DNA of 64,000 nt, from contig NZ_JBEPOH010000001.1 of NCBI RefSeq assembly GCF_040546685.1, forward strand, positions 4,464,001 through 4,528,000, written 5' to 3'. The notes under the pieces are model-generated. The model had not been told where the DNA came from. It saw only the letters and a program-made list of their open reading frames with translations, and searched no databases. A program made the translations under genes and the position numbers. This DNA comes from Variovorax sp. OAS795 (GTDB lineage Bacteria > Pseudomonadota > Gammaproteobacteria > Burkholderiales > Burkholderiaceae_C). Within the stretch, counting starts at the first letter, position 1. Every line of letters starts with the position of its first letter. Positions 1 through 9,719 of the stretch are shown in pieces.

Positions 1-668
1 AGCGGCGCCAGCGACTGGTACCAGACCTCGTGCGCCTGCACCACGGTGAAGCCTTGCGCGCGCGGCCAGTCGAAATCGTCGGCCGCATAGCCGGTGCCGC
101 GCAGGCCGATCTGCCAGACCTTGTCGCATGCCAGCAAGCCTTCTTCGACCGCGCGGCGGAACGGCGTGCCGTGCGCGATGCGCTCGCCGAACATGTCATC
201 GTTCACGTCCGCATGCGCATCGACGTGCACCAGCGCCACCGGGCCGTGCTTGCGCGCCAGTGCCCGCAGGATGGGCAGCGCGATGGTGTGGTCGCCGCCG
301 AGGGTGAGCGGCGCGCAGCCGGCGGCCAGCACGGTGTCGTAGAAGGCCGAGATGATCTCGACGGACTTCTCGAGCGAATAGGTGTTGATCGGCACGTCGC
401 CGAGGTCGGCCACGTTCAGCCGGTCGAACGGCGCGGCGCCGGTGGCCATGTTGTAGGGCCGCAGCAGGGCCGACTCGGCGCGGATCTGCCTGGGCCCGAA
501 ACGCGCGCCCGGCCGGTTGGAGGTGCCGATGTCCAGCGGCACGCCGATGAAGGCCGCGTCCAGGCCCTCGGCCGACGTTGCAGCGGGCAGCCGCATCATC
601 GTGCCGGGCCCGGCAAATCGCGGCATGGTGTTGCCGCCGAGCGGCTGGTTCGGTGTGGCAGCAGGCAT
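1..668 (-). CDS. agmatinase/guanidinobutyrase-like ureohydrolase (3' end outside window)
   Basis: Binuclear manganese ureohydrolase of the arginase/agmatinase family, expected to remove urea from agmatine or a related guanidino compound such as guanidinobutyrate. The visible 222 codons start MPAATPNQPLGG and carry the metal-binding motifs LGGDHT and VHVDAHADVND, plus the family motif TSNRPGARFGPRQIR. The C-terminal metal motif lies beyond base 1. It is the last gene of a minus-strand operon, 11 bases after the permease gene, so imported substrate probably feeds it. Substrate choice between agmatine and guanidinobutyrate cannot be settled from this fragment. Confidence 0.88.
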   Translation of the reverse strand, partial: MPAATPNQPLGGNTMPRFAGPGTMMRLPAATSAEGLDAAFIGVPLDIGTSNRPGARFGPRQIRAESALLRPYNMATGAAPFDRLNVADLGDVPINTYSLEKSVEIISAFYDTVLAAGCAPLTLGGDHTIALPILRALARKHGPVALVHVDAHADVNDDMFGERIAHGTPFRRAVEEGLLACDKVWQIGLRGTGYAADDFDWPRAQGFTVVQAHEVWYQSLAP

Positions 669-679
669 GGTGCGGGGGT

Positions 680-1498
680 TCAGCGGCGCCGGCCGCGCAG
701 CCATTCGAGCGCGAGCAGCAGCGTGGTGGTGAAGATGATGAGCAGGGTCGCCACGGCGGCGATCGTCGGCGAGATGTTCTCGCGGATGCCGGTGAACATC
801 TGGCGCGGCAGCGTGACCTGGTCGGGCCCCGCGAGGAACAGCGTGACCACCACTTCGTCGAACGAAGTGGCAAACGCGAACAGCGCACCCGAGATCACGC
901 CCGGCGCAATCACCGGCAGCGTGATGCGCATGAAGGTCCTGAACGGCGTCTCGCCCAAGCTCAGCGAGGCGCGCACCAGGTTGTGGTTGAAGCCCGCCAG
1001 CGTGGCCAGCACGGTGGTCAGCACGAAAGGCGCGCCCAGCGCCGCATGCACCACGATCAAGCCGAAGTAGGTGTCGGCCAGGCCGATGGGTGCGAAGTAG
1101 AGGTAAGTGGCAACGCCCACCACCACGATCGGCACCACCATCGGCGAGATCAGCACGCTCATGAGCAGGCCCTTGAAGGCGAAGCTCGTGCGCGACAGGC
1201 CGACCGCCGCGAGCGTGCCCAGCACCGTGGCCAGCACCGTTGCGGCGGGCGCCACGATGAAGCTGTTGCGCGCCGCGCGTGCCCACTCGGGCGATTCGAA
1301 CAGGTTGCGATACCACTTGAGCGACCAGCCCGGGATCGGGTACGCCAGGAACGAACTGTCCGAGAAGGACAGCGGAATCACCACGAGGATGGGCGCCAGC
1401 AGGAACGCCAGCACCGCGACACAGCCGGCGCGCACCAGCCACCAGCCGAGCTTGTCGGCGAAGGTGGCATAGGCCGGGAATTGAGGAAGCTTCAGCAT
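680..1498 (-). CDS. polyamine-type ABC transporter permease (PotC/YdcV type)
   Basis: Inner-membrane permease of 272 residues with about six hydrophobic segments. The cytoplasmic loop has the pattern of the family's ATPase-contact (EAA) motif, near ASLSLGETPFRTFMRITLP. The family pairs with a second permease to form the channel of spermidine/putrescine importers. It follows the PotB-like permease gene by 22 bases in a run of ATPase, binding protein, permease, permease and ureohydrolase genes, which supports import of a polyamine or guanidino compound. The ligand is inferred from context only. Confidence 0.9.
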   Translation of the reverse strand: MLKLPQFPAYATFADKLGWWLVRAGCVAVLAFLLAPILVVIPLSFSDSSFLAYPIPGWSLKWYRNLFESPEWARAARNSFIVAPAATVLATVLGTLAAVGLSRTSFAFKGLLMSVLISPMVVPIVVVGVATYLYFAPIGLADTYFGLIVVHAALGAPFVLTTVLATLAGFNHNLVRASLSLGETPFRTFMRITLPVIAPGVISGALFAFATSFDEVVVTLFLAGPDQVTLPRQMFTGIRENISPTIAAVATLLIIFTTTLLLALEWLRGRRR

Positions 1499-1520
1499 GC
1501 TTTTTCGTCCTTCGTGCCGC

Positions 1521-2777
1521 TCAGCCGAGGCTCAGCTCGGCCTTGCCGATGCGGCGGTACACGGCATACAGCAACAGCGTGGCGACGAGCAGCACGGCGC
1601 CCAGCGCACAGGCCATGCCCCAGTTGATCTCGACGTTGGTGTAGCGCGCGATGTAGTAGCTCAGCATCTGGTCGTCCGCACCGCCGAGCAATGCTGGCGT
1701 CACGTAGTAGCCGATGGCCAGGATGAACACCAAGAGCGCGCCGGCGCCGATGCCCGGATAGGTCTGGGGTACGTACACGCGGAAGAAGGCCGCCAGTGGC
1801 GAGCTGCCGAGCGAGACAGCCGCGCGCAGGTAGGTGGGGGGCACGCTCTTCATCACGCTGTACAGCGGCAGGATCATGAACGGCAGCAGGATGTGCACCA
1901 TCGCGATGATCACGCCGGTGCGGTTGAACAGCAGCGCCAGCGGATGGTCGATGAGGCCGATGCCCATGAGCCCGCGGTTGACCAGCCCCTCGGACTGCAG
2001 CAGCACGATCCACGCGGCCACGCGCACCAGGATGGAAGTCCAGAACGGCACCAGCACCAGGATCATCAGCACGTTGGCCTTGCGCGCCGGCAGCGTCGAG
2101 AGCCACCAGGCCAGCGGATACGCCAGCAGCAGGCAGAAGAAGGTGACCACCGCGCTGATGTTGAAGGTGCGCAGCAGGATGCCGGCAAACGCGCGCTGGT
2201 CGGCGGGCATGCGCTCCACCTCGCCAGCCACGTCGCGCCGCAGGTCGACCGAGGCGAGCAGGTAGTCGGGCGTCCAGCGCGATCCGTTCTTGGCAATGGC
2301 CTGCCAGAACGGCGCCTCGCCCCAACGCGGATCGAGTGCCAGCATGCGTGCCTTGATTTCGTCCGGCGTGCCGGCGATCGGCAGCGCCCGGAAGGCGCCC
2401 ATCACGAGCGAGCGGGCGCCCGCGATCTCGGTGTTGAGGCGGCGCGCCAGCGCGCCCGCGTCGGAGCTGTCGGGCAACTGCCCGAGGTCGGCCGCGAAGG
2501 CGGCATAGGCCGCGGGCGCGGGCGCCTCCTTGCGGTCCCAGCCATCGAGCGCACGCACGGTGCGCGGCAGCGCATTGGCCACCTCGGGGTTCTCGACCGC
2601 GCGCTGCAGCAGCGCCACGATGGGCACCAGCAGCGTCAGCAGCAGGAAGACCAGCAGCGGCAGCGTGAGCGCGAAGGCGCGCCACTTGCGGCGCGACTCG
2701 GCGCGTGCCAGCGCACGCCGGAGTTCGCCGGGCGGCGCCTCCGCCGAGGCCAGGGGGACAGACATTGCCGCGTGCAT
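1521..2777 (-). CDS. polyamine-type ABC transporter permease (PotB/YdcU type)
   Basis: Inner-membrane permease of 418 residues, longer than a typical PotB (about 280-310). The extra length is a periplasmic-looking insert between the first hydrophobic helix (around residues 35-55) and the core permease domain. The core carries the EAA-like loop LRAAVSLGSSPLAAFFRVYVP. The chosen ATG has a purine-rich ribosome site (AGAGGAAGAGG) just upstream. It pairs with the downstream PotC-like permease. The long insert is typical of some betaproteobacterial spermidine/putrescine permeases. Confidence 0.9.
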   Translation of the reverse strand: MHAAMSVPLASAEAPPGELRRALARAESRRKWRAFALTLPLLVFLLLTLLVPIVALLQRAVENPEVANALPRTVRALDGWDRKEAPAPAAYAAFAADLGQLPDSSDAGALARRLNTEIAGARSLVMGAFRALPIAGTPDEIKARMLALDPRWGEAPFWQAIAKNGSRWTPDYLLASVDLRRDVAGEVERMPADQRAFAGILLRTFNISAVVTFFCLLLAYPLAWWLSTLPARKANVLMILVLVPFWTSILVRVAAWIVLLQSEGLVNRGLMGIGLIDHPLALLFNRTGVIIAMVHILLPFMILPLYSVMKSVPPTYLRAAVSLGSSPLAAFFRVYVPQTYPGIGAGALLVFILAIGYYVTPALLGGADDQMLSYYIARYTNVEINWGMACALGAVLLVATLLLYAVYRRIGKAELSLG

Positions 2778-2797
2778 GGCCTCTTCCTCTTGCGTGC

Positions 2798-3826
2798 TTA
2801 CTGCGTGGCCCAGGATGCGAAGCGCTTCTCGAGCGCCTCACCCTGGTCGGCCCAGAAGCCGACGTTGAACTGCAGCGCATCCTTGGCGTTGGCCGCCGAG
2901 GTCGGCAGATCGGCCAGCACCTTGGGGCTCAGCGCAGCCAGTGCCTTGGTGTTGGTCGGGCCGTAGGCGATGTTCTGCGCATAGACCGTCTGGTTGGCCG
3001 GCTGCATCGCGAACTGGATGTACTTGAGCGAGGCTTCCTTGTTCGGCGCGCCCTTCGGGATCACGAGATAGTCGAGGTCGTAGATGCCGCCCGGCCAGTA
3101 GATCTTGAGGTCGCGGCCTTCGCGGTTGGCCGCGTCGATGCGGCCGTTGTAGACGGTTGTGAGCACCACGTCGCCGGCCACCAGGAACTGCGGCGGCTGG
3201 GCACCGGCTTCCCACCACTGGATGTTGGGCTTGAGTTCGGTGAGCTTCTTGAATGCGCGGTCGGCGCCGTCCTTGGTGCCCAGCACCTTGTACACGTCGG
3301 CCGGCTTCACGCCGTCGGCCATGAGCGCGAACTCGAGGTTGTAGCGCGCGCCCTTGCGCATGCCGCGCTTGCCGGGGATCTTCTTCACGTCCCAGAAATC
3401 GGCCCAGCTGGTGGGCGCGGTCTTGAGCTTCTCGCCGTTGTAGGCCATCACGGTCGACCACACGAACAGGCCGACGCCGCAGTCGGTGACAGCGGCCGGC
3501 AGGAAGTCGGCCTTGTTGCCGATCTTCGAATAGTCGAGCTTCTCGAACAGGCCTTCGTCGCAGCCGCGCGCCGCATCGGGCGATTCGACCTCGACCACAT
3601 CCCAAGTGATCTTCTTGGTCTCGACCATGGCCTTGATCTTGGCCTGCTCGCCGTTGTATTCGACCGGGATGATCTTGGTGCCGGTCTTCTCGTAGGGCTC
3701 GTAGTAGGCCTTCTTCTGCGCGTTGGCATTGGCGCCACCGAAGTTGACCACGGTGAGCTGCTGCTGCGCGAAAGCGGGCAGTGCGAAGCTGGCCGCGACG
3801 GTGCAGGCAAGGAGTGTCTTTTTCAT
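2798..3826 (-). CDS. periplasmic spermidine/putrescine-type substrate-binding protein
   Basis: Extracellular solute-binding protein of 342 residues in the PotD-like family. The start at MKKTLLACTV gives a clean Sec signal peptide with cleavage after AFA (residue about 21); upstream in-frame codons are rejected because they add a charged, non-signal extension. The mature protein begins QQQLTVVNFGGANANAQ, typical of polyamine-type binding proteins. It lies between the ATPase gene and the permease genes of the same operon. The ligand is not determined; agmatine, putrescine or a guanidino acid would fit the neighbours. Confidence 0.9.
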   Translation of the reverse strand: MKKTLLACTVAASFALPAFAQQQLTVVNFGGANANAQKKAYYEPYEKTGTKIIPVEYNGEQAKIKAMVETKKITWDVVEVESPDAARGCDEGLFEKLDYSKIGNKADFLPAAVTDCGVGLFVWSTVMAYNGEKLKTAPTSWADFWDVKKIPGKRGMRKGARYNLEFALMADGVKPADVYKVLGTKDGADRAFKKLTELKPNIQWWEAGAQPPQFLVAGDVVLTTVYNGRIDAANREGRDLKIYWPGGIYDLDYLVIPKGAPNKEASLKYIQFAMQPANQTVYAQNIAYGPTNTKALAALSPKVLADLPTSAANAKDALQFNVGFWADQGEALEKRFASWATQ

Positions 3827-3875
3827 GGTGGGTATCTTCCTGGGTGATGGACGGAAACGGGAAACAGCGCCGGCG

Positions 3876-4970
<1,095 letters not shown>

Positions 4971-4996
4971 GGAGGAGCTCAAGAAAAAGTGACCGG

Positions 4997-6289
4997 TCAG
5001 CGCAGCGCGGCGAAGCTGTCCGCGAGAAGCGCCAGGCCTTCGTCCACAAGCAAGTCGGATGCCGTCAGCGGCACCAGCACGCGAATTACATTGCCGTAGG
5101 TGCCGCATGACAGCAGGATTAACCCGCGCCGCGCCGCTTCCGCTACCACTTTTCGGGTCAGCGCGGCATCGGGCCGCGCGGTGTCGCCTTCTTCGAACAG
5201 CTCGATGGCCACCATGGCGCCGAGCCCCCGCACGTCGCCGATGGCGGGCTCGACGGCCGCGATGCGGCGCAAGCTCGCCGTGAGCCTTTCACCCAGTGCC
5301 CGGCTGCGCGCCAACAGTTGCTCGTCGTCGAACACCTTGAGCACTGCCAGTGCGGCGGCGCAGCCGATGGGGCTGCCGGCATAGGTGCCGCCGAGCCCGC
5401 CGGGGGCCGGGGCGTCCATCACCTCGGCACGGCCCACCACGCCCGAGATCGGGAATCCGCCCGCCATCGACTTGGCGGTGGTGATCAGGTCGGGCGCCAC
5501 GGTCCATTGCTCGCTGGCGAACCAGGTGCCGGTGCGGCCGGCACCGGTCTGCACTTCGTCCGCGATGACCAGGATGCCGTGCCGATCGGCGAGCGCGCGC
5601 AGGCCCTCGACGAAATCGTTGGGCGCGACGTAGAAGCCGCCCTCCCCCTGAACCGGCTCCAGGATGAAGGCTGCCACGCGTTCGGGCTCGATGTCGTTCT
5701 TGAACAGGAGCTCGACCGAAGCCAGCGCGTCGTCCACGCTCACGCCGTGCAGCGCATTGGGGTAGAGCGCATGGAACACCTCGCCAGGAAACGGCCCGAA
5801 GCCCACTTTGTAGGGTGCCACCTTGCCGGTGAGGCCCAGCGTCATCATCGTGCGGCCGTGATAGCCGCCGGTAAAGGCAATGACGCCCGGCCGGCGGGTG
5901 TAAGCGCGGGCGATCTTCACCGCGTTCTCGACCGCCTCGGCGCCGGTGCTCAGGAAGATCGACTTCTTGGCGAAACCGCCGGGCGCCAGCGCATTCAGGC
6001 GCTCCGCCAACTCCACATAGGGTTCGTAGGCCAGCACCTGGAAGCAGGTGTGCGAATAGAGGTCGACCTGCGCCTTCACGGCGGCGCTGATCTCCGGATG
6101 GCAGTGCCCGGTGTTGAGCACCGCGATGCCGCCGGCAAAGTCGATGTAGCGGCGGCCTTCGACGTCCCACACCTCGGCATTGACGGCGCGGCTGACGAAG
6201 ATTTCATGGGCCTGGCCGACGCCGCGCGCCACGGCCGCGCTGCGGCGGGCCATGAGGGCGGCGTTGCTGAGATGGGGTTCGCGCTGCAT
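4997..6289 (-). CDS. gabT: 4-aminobutyrate aminotransferase, class III
   Basis: PLP-dependent class III aminotransferase of 430 residues, expected to convert 4-aminobutyrate and 2-oxoglutarate to succinate semialdehyde and glutamate. The PLP lysine is K273 in LITTAKSMAGGFP; the cofactor loop STGAEAVENAVKIAR and the motif DEVQTGAGRTG are intact. I chose the ATG at 6289 because AGG sits 8 bases upstream; the in-frame TTG at 6295 would have only 2 bases of spacing. It is first in the operon with polyamine uptake genes and divergent from a GabR/MocR-type regulator, which suits putrescine or guanidinobutyrate breakdown through GABA. Confidence 0.88.
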   Translation of the reverse strand: MQREPHLSNAALMARRSAAVARGVGQAHEIFVSRAVNAEVWDVEGRRYIDFAGGIAVLNTGHCHPEISAAVKAQVDLYSHTCFQVLAYEPYVELAERLNALAPGGFAKKSIFLSTGAEAVENAVKIARAYTRRPGVIAFTGGYHGRTMMTLGLTGKVAPYKVGFGPFPGEVFHALYPNALHGVSVDDALASVELLFKNDIEPERVAAFILEPVQGEGGFYVAPNDFVEGLRALADRHGILVIADEVQTGAGRTGTWFASEQWTVAPDLITTAKSMAGGFPISGVVGRAEVMDAPAPGGLGGTYAGSPIGCAAALAVLKVFDDEQLLARSRALGERLTASLRRIAAVEPAIGDVRGLGAMVAIELFEEGDTARPDAALTRKVVAEAARRGLILLSCGTYGNVIRVLVPLTASDLLVDEGLALLADSFAALR

Positions 6290-6350
6290 GGACAAGACCT
6301 GTGCCTGGATGAAGAAGCTGGCACTTTAGGTTTCGGGTCCGGCTGCGGCC

Positions 6351-6405
6351 ATGTACAGGGGACGCGATGGTTTTGCGGACTGTGCTGGTCTTGTATCCTG
6401 TACAT
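6351..6405. promoter_or_regulatory. paired inverted 9-mers in the gabT/MocR intergenic region
   Basis: ATGTACAGG at 6351-6359 and its exact reverse complement CCTGTACAT at 6397-6405 flank 37 bases between the two divergent genes. Each contains the self-complementary core TGTACA. MocR/GabR regulators usually bind paired sites in the promoter of the adjacent transport or catabolic operon, so this pair is a plausible operator for the regulator at 6450. The binding itself is inferred. Confidence 0.55.
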
Positions 6406-6449
6406 ACTTTCCTCAATATGGTGCAGATCGGCCTGCCGGGATACCCTCG

Positions 6450-7862
6450 ATGCTCATTCTTCACCCCGAACAGCCGACTCCGCTCGTGAGTCAGATCGTG
6501 GAGGGACTGCGCGGGCTGATCGGCGCCCAGAAACTCAAGGCCGACAGCAAGCTGCCCTCGATCCGGGCCTTTGCCGCAGCCCATGGCGTCAGCGTCTTCA
6601 CGGTGGTGGAGGCCTACGACCGCCTGGTGGCGCAGGGGCTCCTGGTGTCGCGCGCCAACGCGGGATTCTTCGTCAAGCGGCGCAGCGACGACAACGCGGC
6701 CGGCGGCGGACCCGCGGCGGCCCCATCCGACCCGCGCTTCGACGCGCGCTGGTACCTCCGGCAGATCTTCGAGAACCGCAACCTGCCGCTCAAGCCGGGC
6801 TGCGGCTGGCTGCCGCACGACTGGCTGTTCGAGGACGGCATGCGCCGCAGCCTGCGCAGCCTCGCAGCCGGCGGCACAGACATAGGCGGCTATGGCCTGC
6901 CGTTCGGCCATATGGCGCTGCGCATGGCGGTGGCCGATTCGCTCTGCGAGCGGCAGATCGCGGTCGAGGCCGGCCAGGTGCTGCTCACCCAGGGCTCGAG
7001 CCAGGCGCTCGACCTGGTGGCGCGCCAGTTGCTCAAGCCGGGCGACGAGGTGCTGGTGGACGACCCCGGCTATCCCAACCTGATGTTCATGCTGCGCTTT
7101 CTCGGCGTGCACATCATCGGCGTGCCGCGCACGCCCACGGGCTACGACCTGCCCGCTCTCGAGGCGCTGCTGGCGGTGCACCGGCCCAAGGCCTTCTTCA
7201 CGCAGCCGCGTCTGCAAAGCCCGACCTGCTCCCTGGCGTCGATGCCGCAGCTCGTGCGGCTGCTGCAGCTGGCGCAGGAACACCAGTTCGCGCTGGTCGA
7301 GAACGACATCTATGCCGACATGGACGCCTCGTCGCGGCCCTCGCTCGCAAGCCTCAGCCAGCTGCGGCAGGTGGTCTATGTCGGCAGTTTCTCCAAGACC
7401 ATCTCACCGAACCTGCGGGTCGGCTACGTGGTGGCGCAGCCCGAGCTGATGGAAGACCTGGCCCAGCTGAAGATGGTGTCGGGCCTCACCTCGTCGGACA
7501 TCACGGAGCGGCTGGTCTTCGGCGCGGTGACCGACGGACGCTGGCGCAAGCACCTGAAGTCGCTGCGCGACCGGCTCGCGCAGGCGCATTCGAACGTGGC
7601 ACGGCGCCTGGAAGCGCAGGGCTTCGAGATTTTCCACGAGCCCGCGGCGGGCCTGTACCTGTGGGCGCGCCATCCGGACATCACCGATGCCGCGGACCTG
7701 TCGCGGCTCGCGGCCATGGAAGGCATCATGCTCGGCCCCGGACAGTTGTTCCTGGTGAGCCCTCGCCCGAATGGATGGCTGCGCTTCAACGTGGCCTTCA
7801 GCGAGGACGAGCGGATCTGGCAGTTCCTCGCGCGCAGCATCGACGAACGCAAGGGCGAGTGA
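6450..7862 (+). CDS. MocR/GabR-type regulator (GntR helix-turn-helix fused to aminotransferase fold)
   Basis: Transcription regulator of 470 residues. The N-terminal 75 residues are a GntR winged helix (LPSIRAFAAAHGVSVFTVVEAY); the rest is an aminotransferase class I fold that senses PLP and an amine ligand. The internal-aldimine lysine is conserved as K316 in VGSFSKTISPNLRVGY. The ATG at MLILHPEQ was preferred to an upstream ATG because the latter adds 33 residues that overlap the promoter palindromes. Divergent placement from gabT suggests it controls the polyamine/GABA operon. Confidence 0.9.
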   Translation: MLILHPEQPTPLVSQIVEGLRGLIGAQKLKADSKLPSIRAFAAAHGVSVFTVVEAYDRLVAQGLLVSRANAGFFVKRRSDDNAAGGGPAAAPSDPRFDARWYLRQIFENRNLPLKPGCGWLPHDWLFEDGMRRSLRSLAAGGTDIGGYGLPFGHMALRMAVADSLCERQIAVEAGQVLLTQGSSQALDLVARQLLKPGDEVLVDDPGYPNLMFMLRFLGVHIIGVPRTPTGYDLPALEALLAVHRPKAFFTQPRLQSPTCSLASMPQLVRLLQLAQEHQFALVENDIYADMDASSRPSLASLSQLRQVVYVGSFSKTISPNLRVGYVVAQPELMEDLAQLKMVSGLTSSDITERLVFGAVTDGRWRKHLKSLRDRLAQAHSNVARRLEAQGFEIFHEPAAGLYLWARHPDITDAADLSRLAAMEGIMLGPGQLFLVSPRPNGWLRFNVAFSEDERIWQFLARSIDERKGE

Positions 7863-7889
7863 GGCAGGCCGCGCGGGTGGCGCCACCCG

Positions 7890-8318
7890 TCAATCCGCAG
7901 AGGCGCCCGGCGGCATCCTGTCGAACCGCTGCAACGCCGGGTCCACGGCATCCCAGGCATGGCCGCGCACCGCATACGTCACGAAGTCGGGCTTGTAGCG
8001 GCTCGGGTCATCGAGACTCGCGGCATGCACGATGAAGAGATCGGGCGCGGCGGGCAAGGTCAGGTAGACCGGCGAACCGCAGACCGGACAGAAGGCGTGC
8101 CGCTTGACCGTGCCTTCGTCGCTGGCAACGTCCCACTCCCGGGCTTCTCCCGTCAGCTTGACCTTGGCGCGCGACGCGAAGGCCATGTACGAGCCGTGGC
8201 CCGTGCCGCTTCGGTGCTGGCAGTCGCGGCATTGGCAGTCGTTCATGCCCACCGGCGTATCGGAGATTTCGAAGCGGATGGTGCCGCAGGCACATCCGCC
8301 GGAATAAGCGTCGCTCAT
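7890..8318 (-). CDS. GFA family (CENP-V/GFA domain) zinc protein
   Basis: Small zinc-binding protein of 142 residues with the cysteine pattern of the GFA family: GCACGTIRF near the N-terminus, CQCRDCQHRSG in the middle and FCPVCGSPVYL near residue 95. The family was named for glutathione-dependent formaldehyde activation, but most members have no proven enzyme activity. The start at MSDAYSGG follows a ribosome site; upstream in-frame codons are basic and non-conserved. It lies 43 bases downstream of the SRPBCC gene, perhaps in the same ArsR-controlled unit. Confidence 0.85.
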   Translation of the reverse strand: MSDAYSGGCACGTIRFEISDTPVGMNDCQCRDCQHRSGTGHGSYMAFASRAKVKLTGEAREWDVASDEGTVKRHAFCPVCGSPVYLTLPAAPDLFIVHAASLDDPSRYKPDFVTYAVRGHAWDAVDPALQRFDRMPPGASAD

Positions 8319-8361
8319 GGTCGGTTTTCCTTTCGTGGTTTCTTGCCGTCGTGGCTTGCGT

Positions 8362-8826
8362 TCAATGCAGCGTCTGGGCGATGGCACCGATGCCGGGCAC
8401 CACCTTCTTCCAGCCCTCGCCCATCGACTTGAGTGCGGAGTCGTTCGTCGGCGTGACGAAACCGGCGTGCACCAGGCGCAGCCGCGTGCCGCCTTCGGTC
8501 TTCGCCAAGGTCCAGGTGACCACGGTGTCCAGCGGCGAGCCGTAGCCGACGTTGCCCGGGTGCCCGCCCTTCCATGCGTAGGCGATCGATTCGTTGGGAA
8601 CGACCTGGAGCACCCGGCACCGGATGACGCCGTCCCACTCGCCGGCGGGCGTCGTCTGGAAGGTGAATTCCTTGCCCTCGACAGGCTCGAAGCCCTTTGG
8701 CTCCATGAGCCAGCGCCCGATGAGGGCGCCGGTGGTCAATGCTTTCCAGACGATCTCCGGTGCGTGCGCGAGAGTTTCTTCGACGACGATGTCCCGGAGG
8801 CCGGGACGCGAGGCAACTTGGTTCAT
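8362..8826 (-). CDS. SRPBCC (AHSA1-like) domain protein
   Basis: Protein of 154 residues with the START/Bet v 1-like helix-grip fold of the AHSA1 family, recognised from VVEETLAHAPEIVWKALTT, the tryptophan-rich middle and the C-terminal helix ALKSMGEGWKKVVPG. The family binds hydrophobic ligands; no reaction is known for this type. Its ATG overlaps the stop of the upstream ArsR regulator gene by 4 bases (ATGA), so the two are translationally coupled. This ArsR-SRPBCC pair is common in proteobacteria. Confidence 0.88.
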   Translation of the reverse strand: MNQVASRPGLRDIVVEETLAHAPEIVWKALTTGALIGRWLMEPKGFEPVEGKEFTFQTTPAGEWDGVIRCRVLQVVPNESIAYAWKGGHPGNVGYGSPLDTVVTWTLAKTEGGTRLRLVHAGFVTPTNDSALKSMGEGWKKVVPGIGAIAQTLH

Positions 8827-9155
8827 GGATCGATCTCTTTCAGAAGTTCATGGAGGCCGGCAAACCGCTCGCGCCAGAACACGCCGTAGTGCCCCATCCA
8901 GTCGACCAGGGGAGCGAGCCCCTTTGGCTCGGCGCGGTAGAAGACATTGCGCCCTTGCGCGCGGTCGATCACCAGGCCGGCCTGTCTCAAGGCTCGCAGG
9001 TGCTGCGAGACGGCCGACTGCGTGACGCCGCTGCCGTGCGTGAGCTCCGCAACGCTGATCTCGTCGGAGGACCGCACGATCCGCTCGAACACGGCGCGCC
9101 GCGTGGGATCGGCGAGCGTGCGCATCACGGTGTCCAAGGGGGCGGCAGAAGTCAT
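8823..9155 (-). CDS. ArsR-family winged-helix regulator
   Basis: Regulator of 110 residues. The recognition region is ELTHGSGVTQSAVSQHLRAL, followed by the wing and a short C-terminal tail. No CxC metal-binding pair is visible in the recognition helix, so it is likely a non-metal sensor of the type often encoded with SRPBCC proteins. It begins the operon and overlaps the SRPBCC gene by 4 bases. It probably autoregulates; the AT-rich stretch 9156-9200 would hold the promoter. Confidence 0.9.
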   Translation of the reverse strand: MTSAAPLDTVMRTLADPTRRAVFERIVRSSDEISVAELTHGSGVTQSAVSQHLRALRQAGLVIDRAQGRNVFYRAEPKGLAPLVDWMGHYGVFWRERFAGLHELLKEIDP

Positions 9156-9290
9156 GGGGAAATATTAGTCTCCGCTAATTCATAAGTCAAGACTACTTTA
9201 TCTGCGCAATCGGAATTGAATAAGGTGCTCGCGGCGAGCGAGGCGTTGTTCGATAGGAATTCAGCCTCCCAGAACAGGAGGCCCGAAAAG

Positions 9291-9324
9291 ACAAAAGGGC
9301 TAGCAGACGCGAATCTGCTAACCC
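9291..9324 (-). terminator. intrinsic terminator after the tRNA cluster
   Basis: Read on the minus strand, an 11-base-pair stem (arms 9314-9324 and 9297-9307, one G-T wobble) with loop 9308-9313 is followed by TTTTGTCTTTTC. It lies 10 bases downstream of tRNA-Asp and probably ends the tRNA transcript. Confidence 0.8.
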
Positions 9325-9334
9325 TTGTCGGAAC

Positions 9335-9411
9335 TGGCGGAGTGGACGGGACTCGAACCCGCGACCCCCGGCGTGACAGGCCGGTATTCTAACCAACTGA
9401 ACTACCACTCC
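9335..9411 (-). tRNA. tRNA-Asp (GTC)
   Basis: 77 bases including an encoded CCA end. Minus-strand sequence begins GGAGTGGTAGTTCAGTTGG, anticodon loop CTGTCAC gives GTC, and the T-loop is GGGTTCGAGTCCC. It is the last of three tandem tRNA genes downstream of gltX. Confidence 0.97.
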
Positions 9412-9480
9412 TGGTAGACAACGTTCACTCCTTGCGGAGCCAAGTGCTGACGACTTGTGCCTGCTTCACTTGCGCGAAAC

Positions 9481-9556
9481 TGGCGACCCTACGGGGATTC
9501 GAACCCCGGTAGCCACCGTGAAAGGGTGGTGTCCTAGGCCTCTAGACGATAGGGTC
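9481..9556 (-). tRNA. tRNA-Glu (TTC)
   Basis: 76 bases with encoded CCA. It begins GACCCTATCGTCTAGAGGCC and has anticodon loop CTTTCAC (TTC), typical of bacterial tRNA-Glu. It lies close to gltX, the gene for the enzyme that charges it. Confidence 0.97.
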
Positions 9557-9607
9557 AAAACCTTAGGAACCGTGCTGAGATCAGCACTTATCTTCTCGAC
9601 ACTTTGA

Positions 9608-9683
<76 letters not shown>

Positions 9684-9719
9684 GTGTGGGTGTCGAGCCT
9701 CAAATTATAGCCTGAAAAA

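Noticed and set aside
5318..8035. Very long plus-strand open frame antisense to gabT and crossing the MocR gene
   Set aside because: It is an antisense shadow produced by GC-rich codon bias; composition is Arg/Gly/Ala-rich with no domain.
9193..9408. Minus-strand open frame of 71 residues
   Set aside because: It lies mostly over tRNA-Asp and its terminator.
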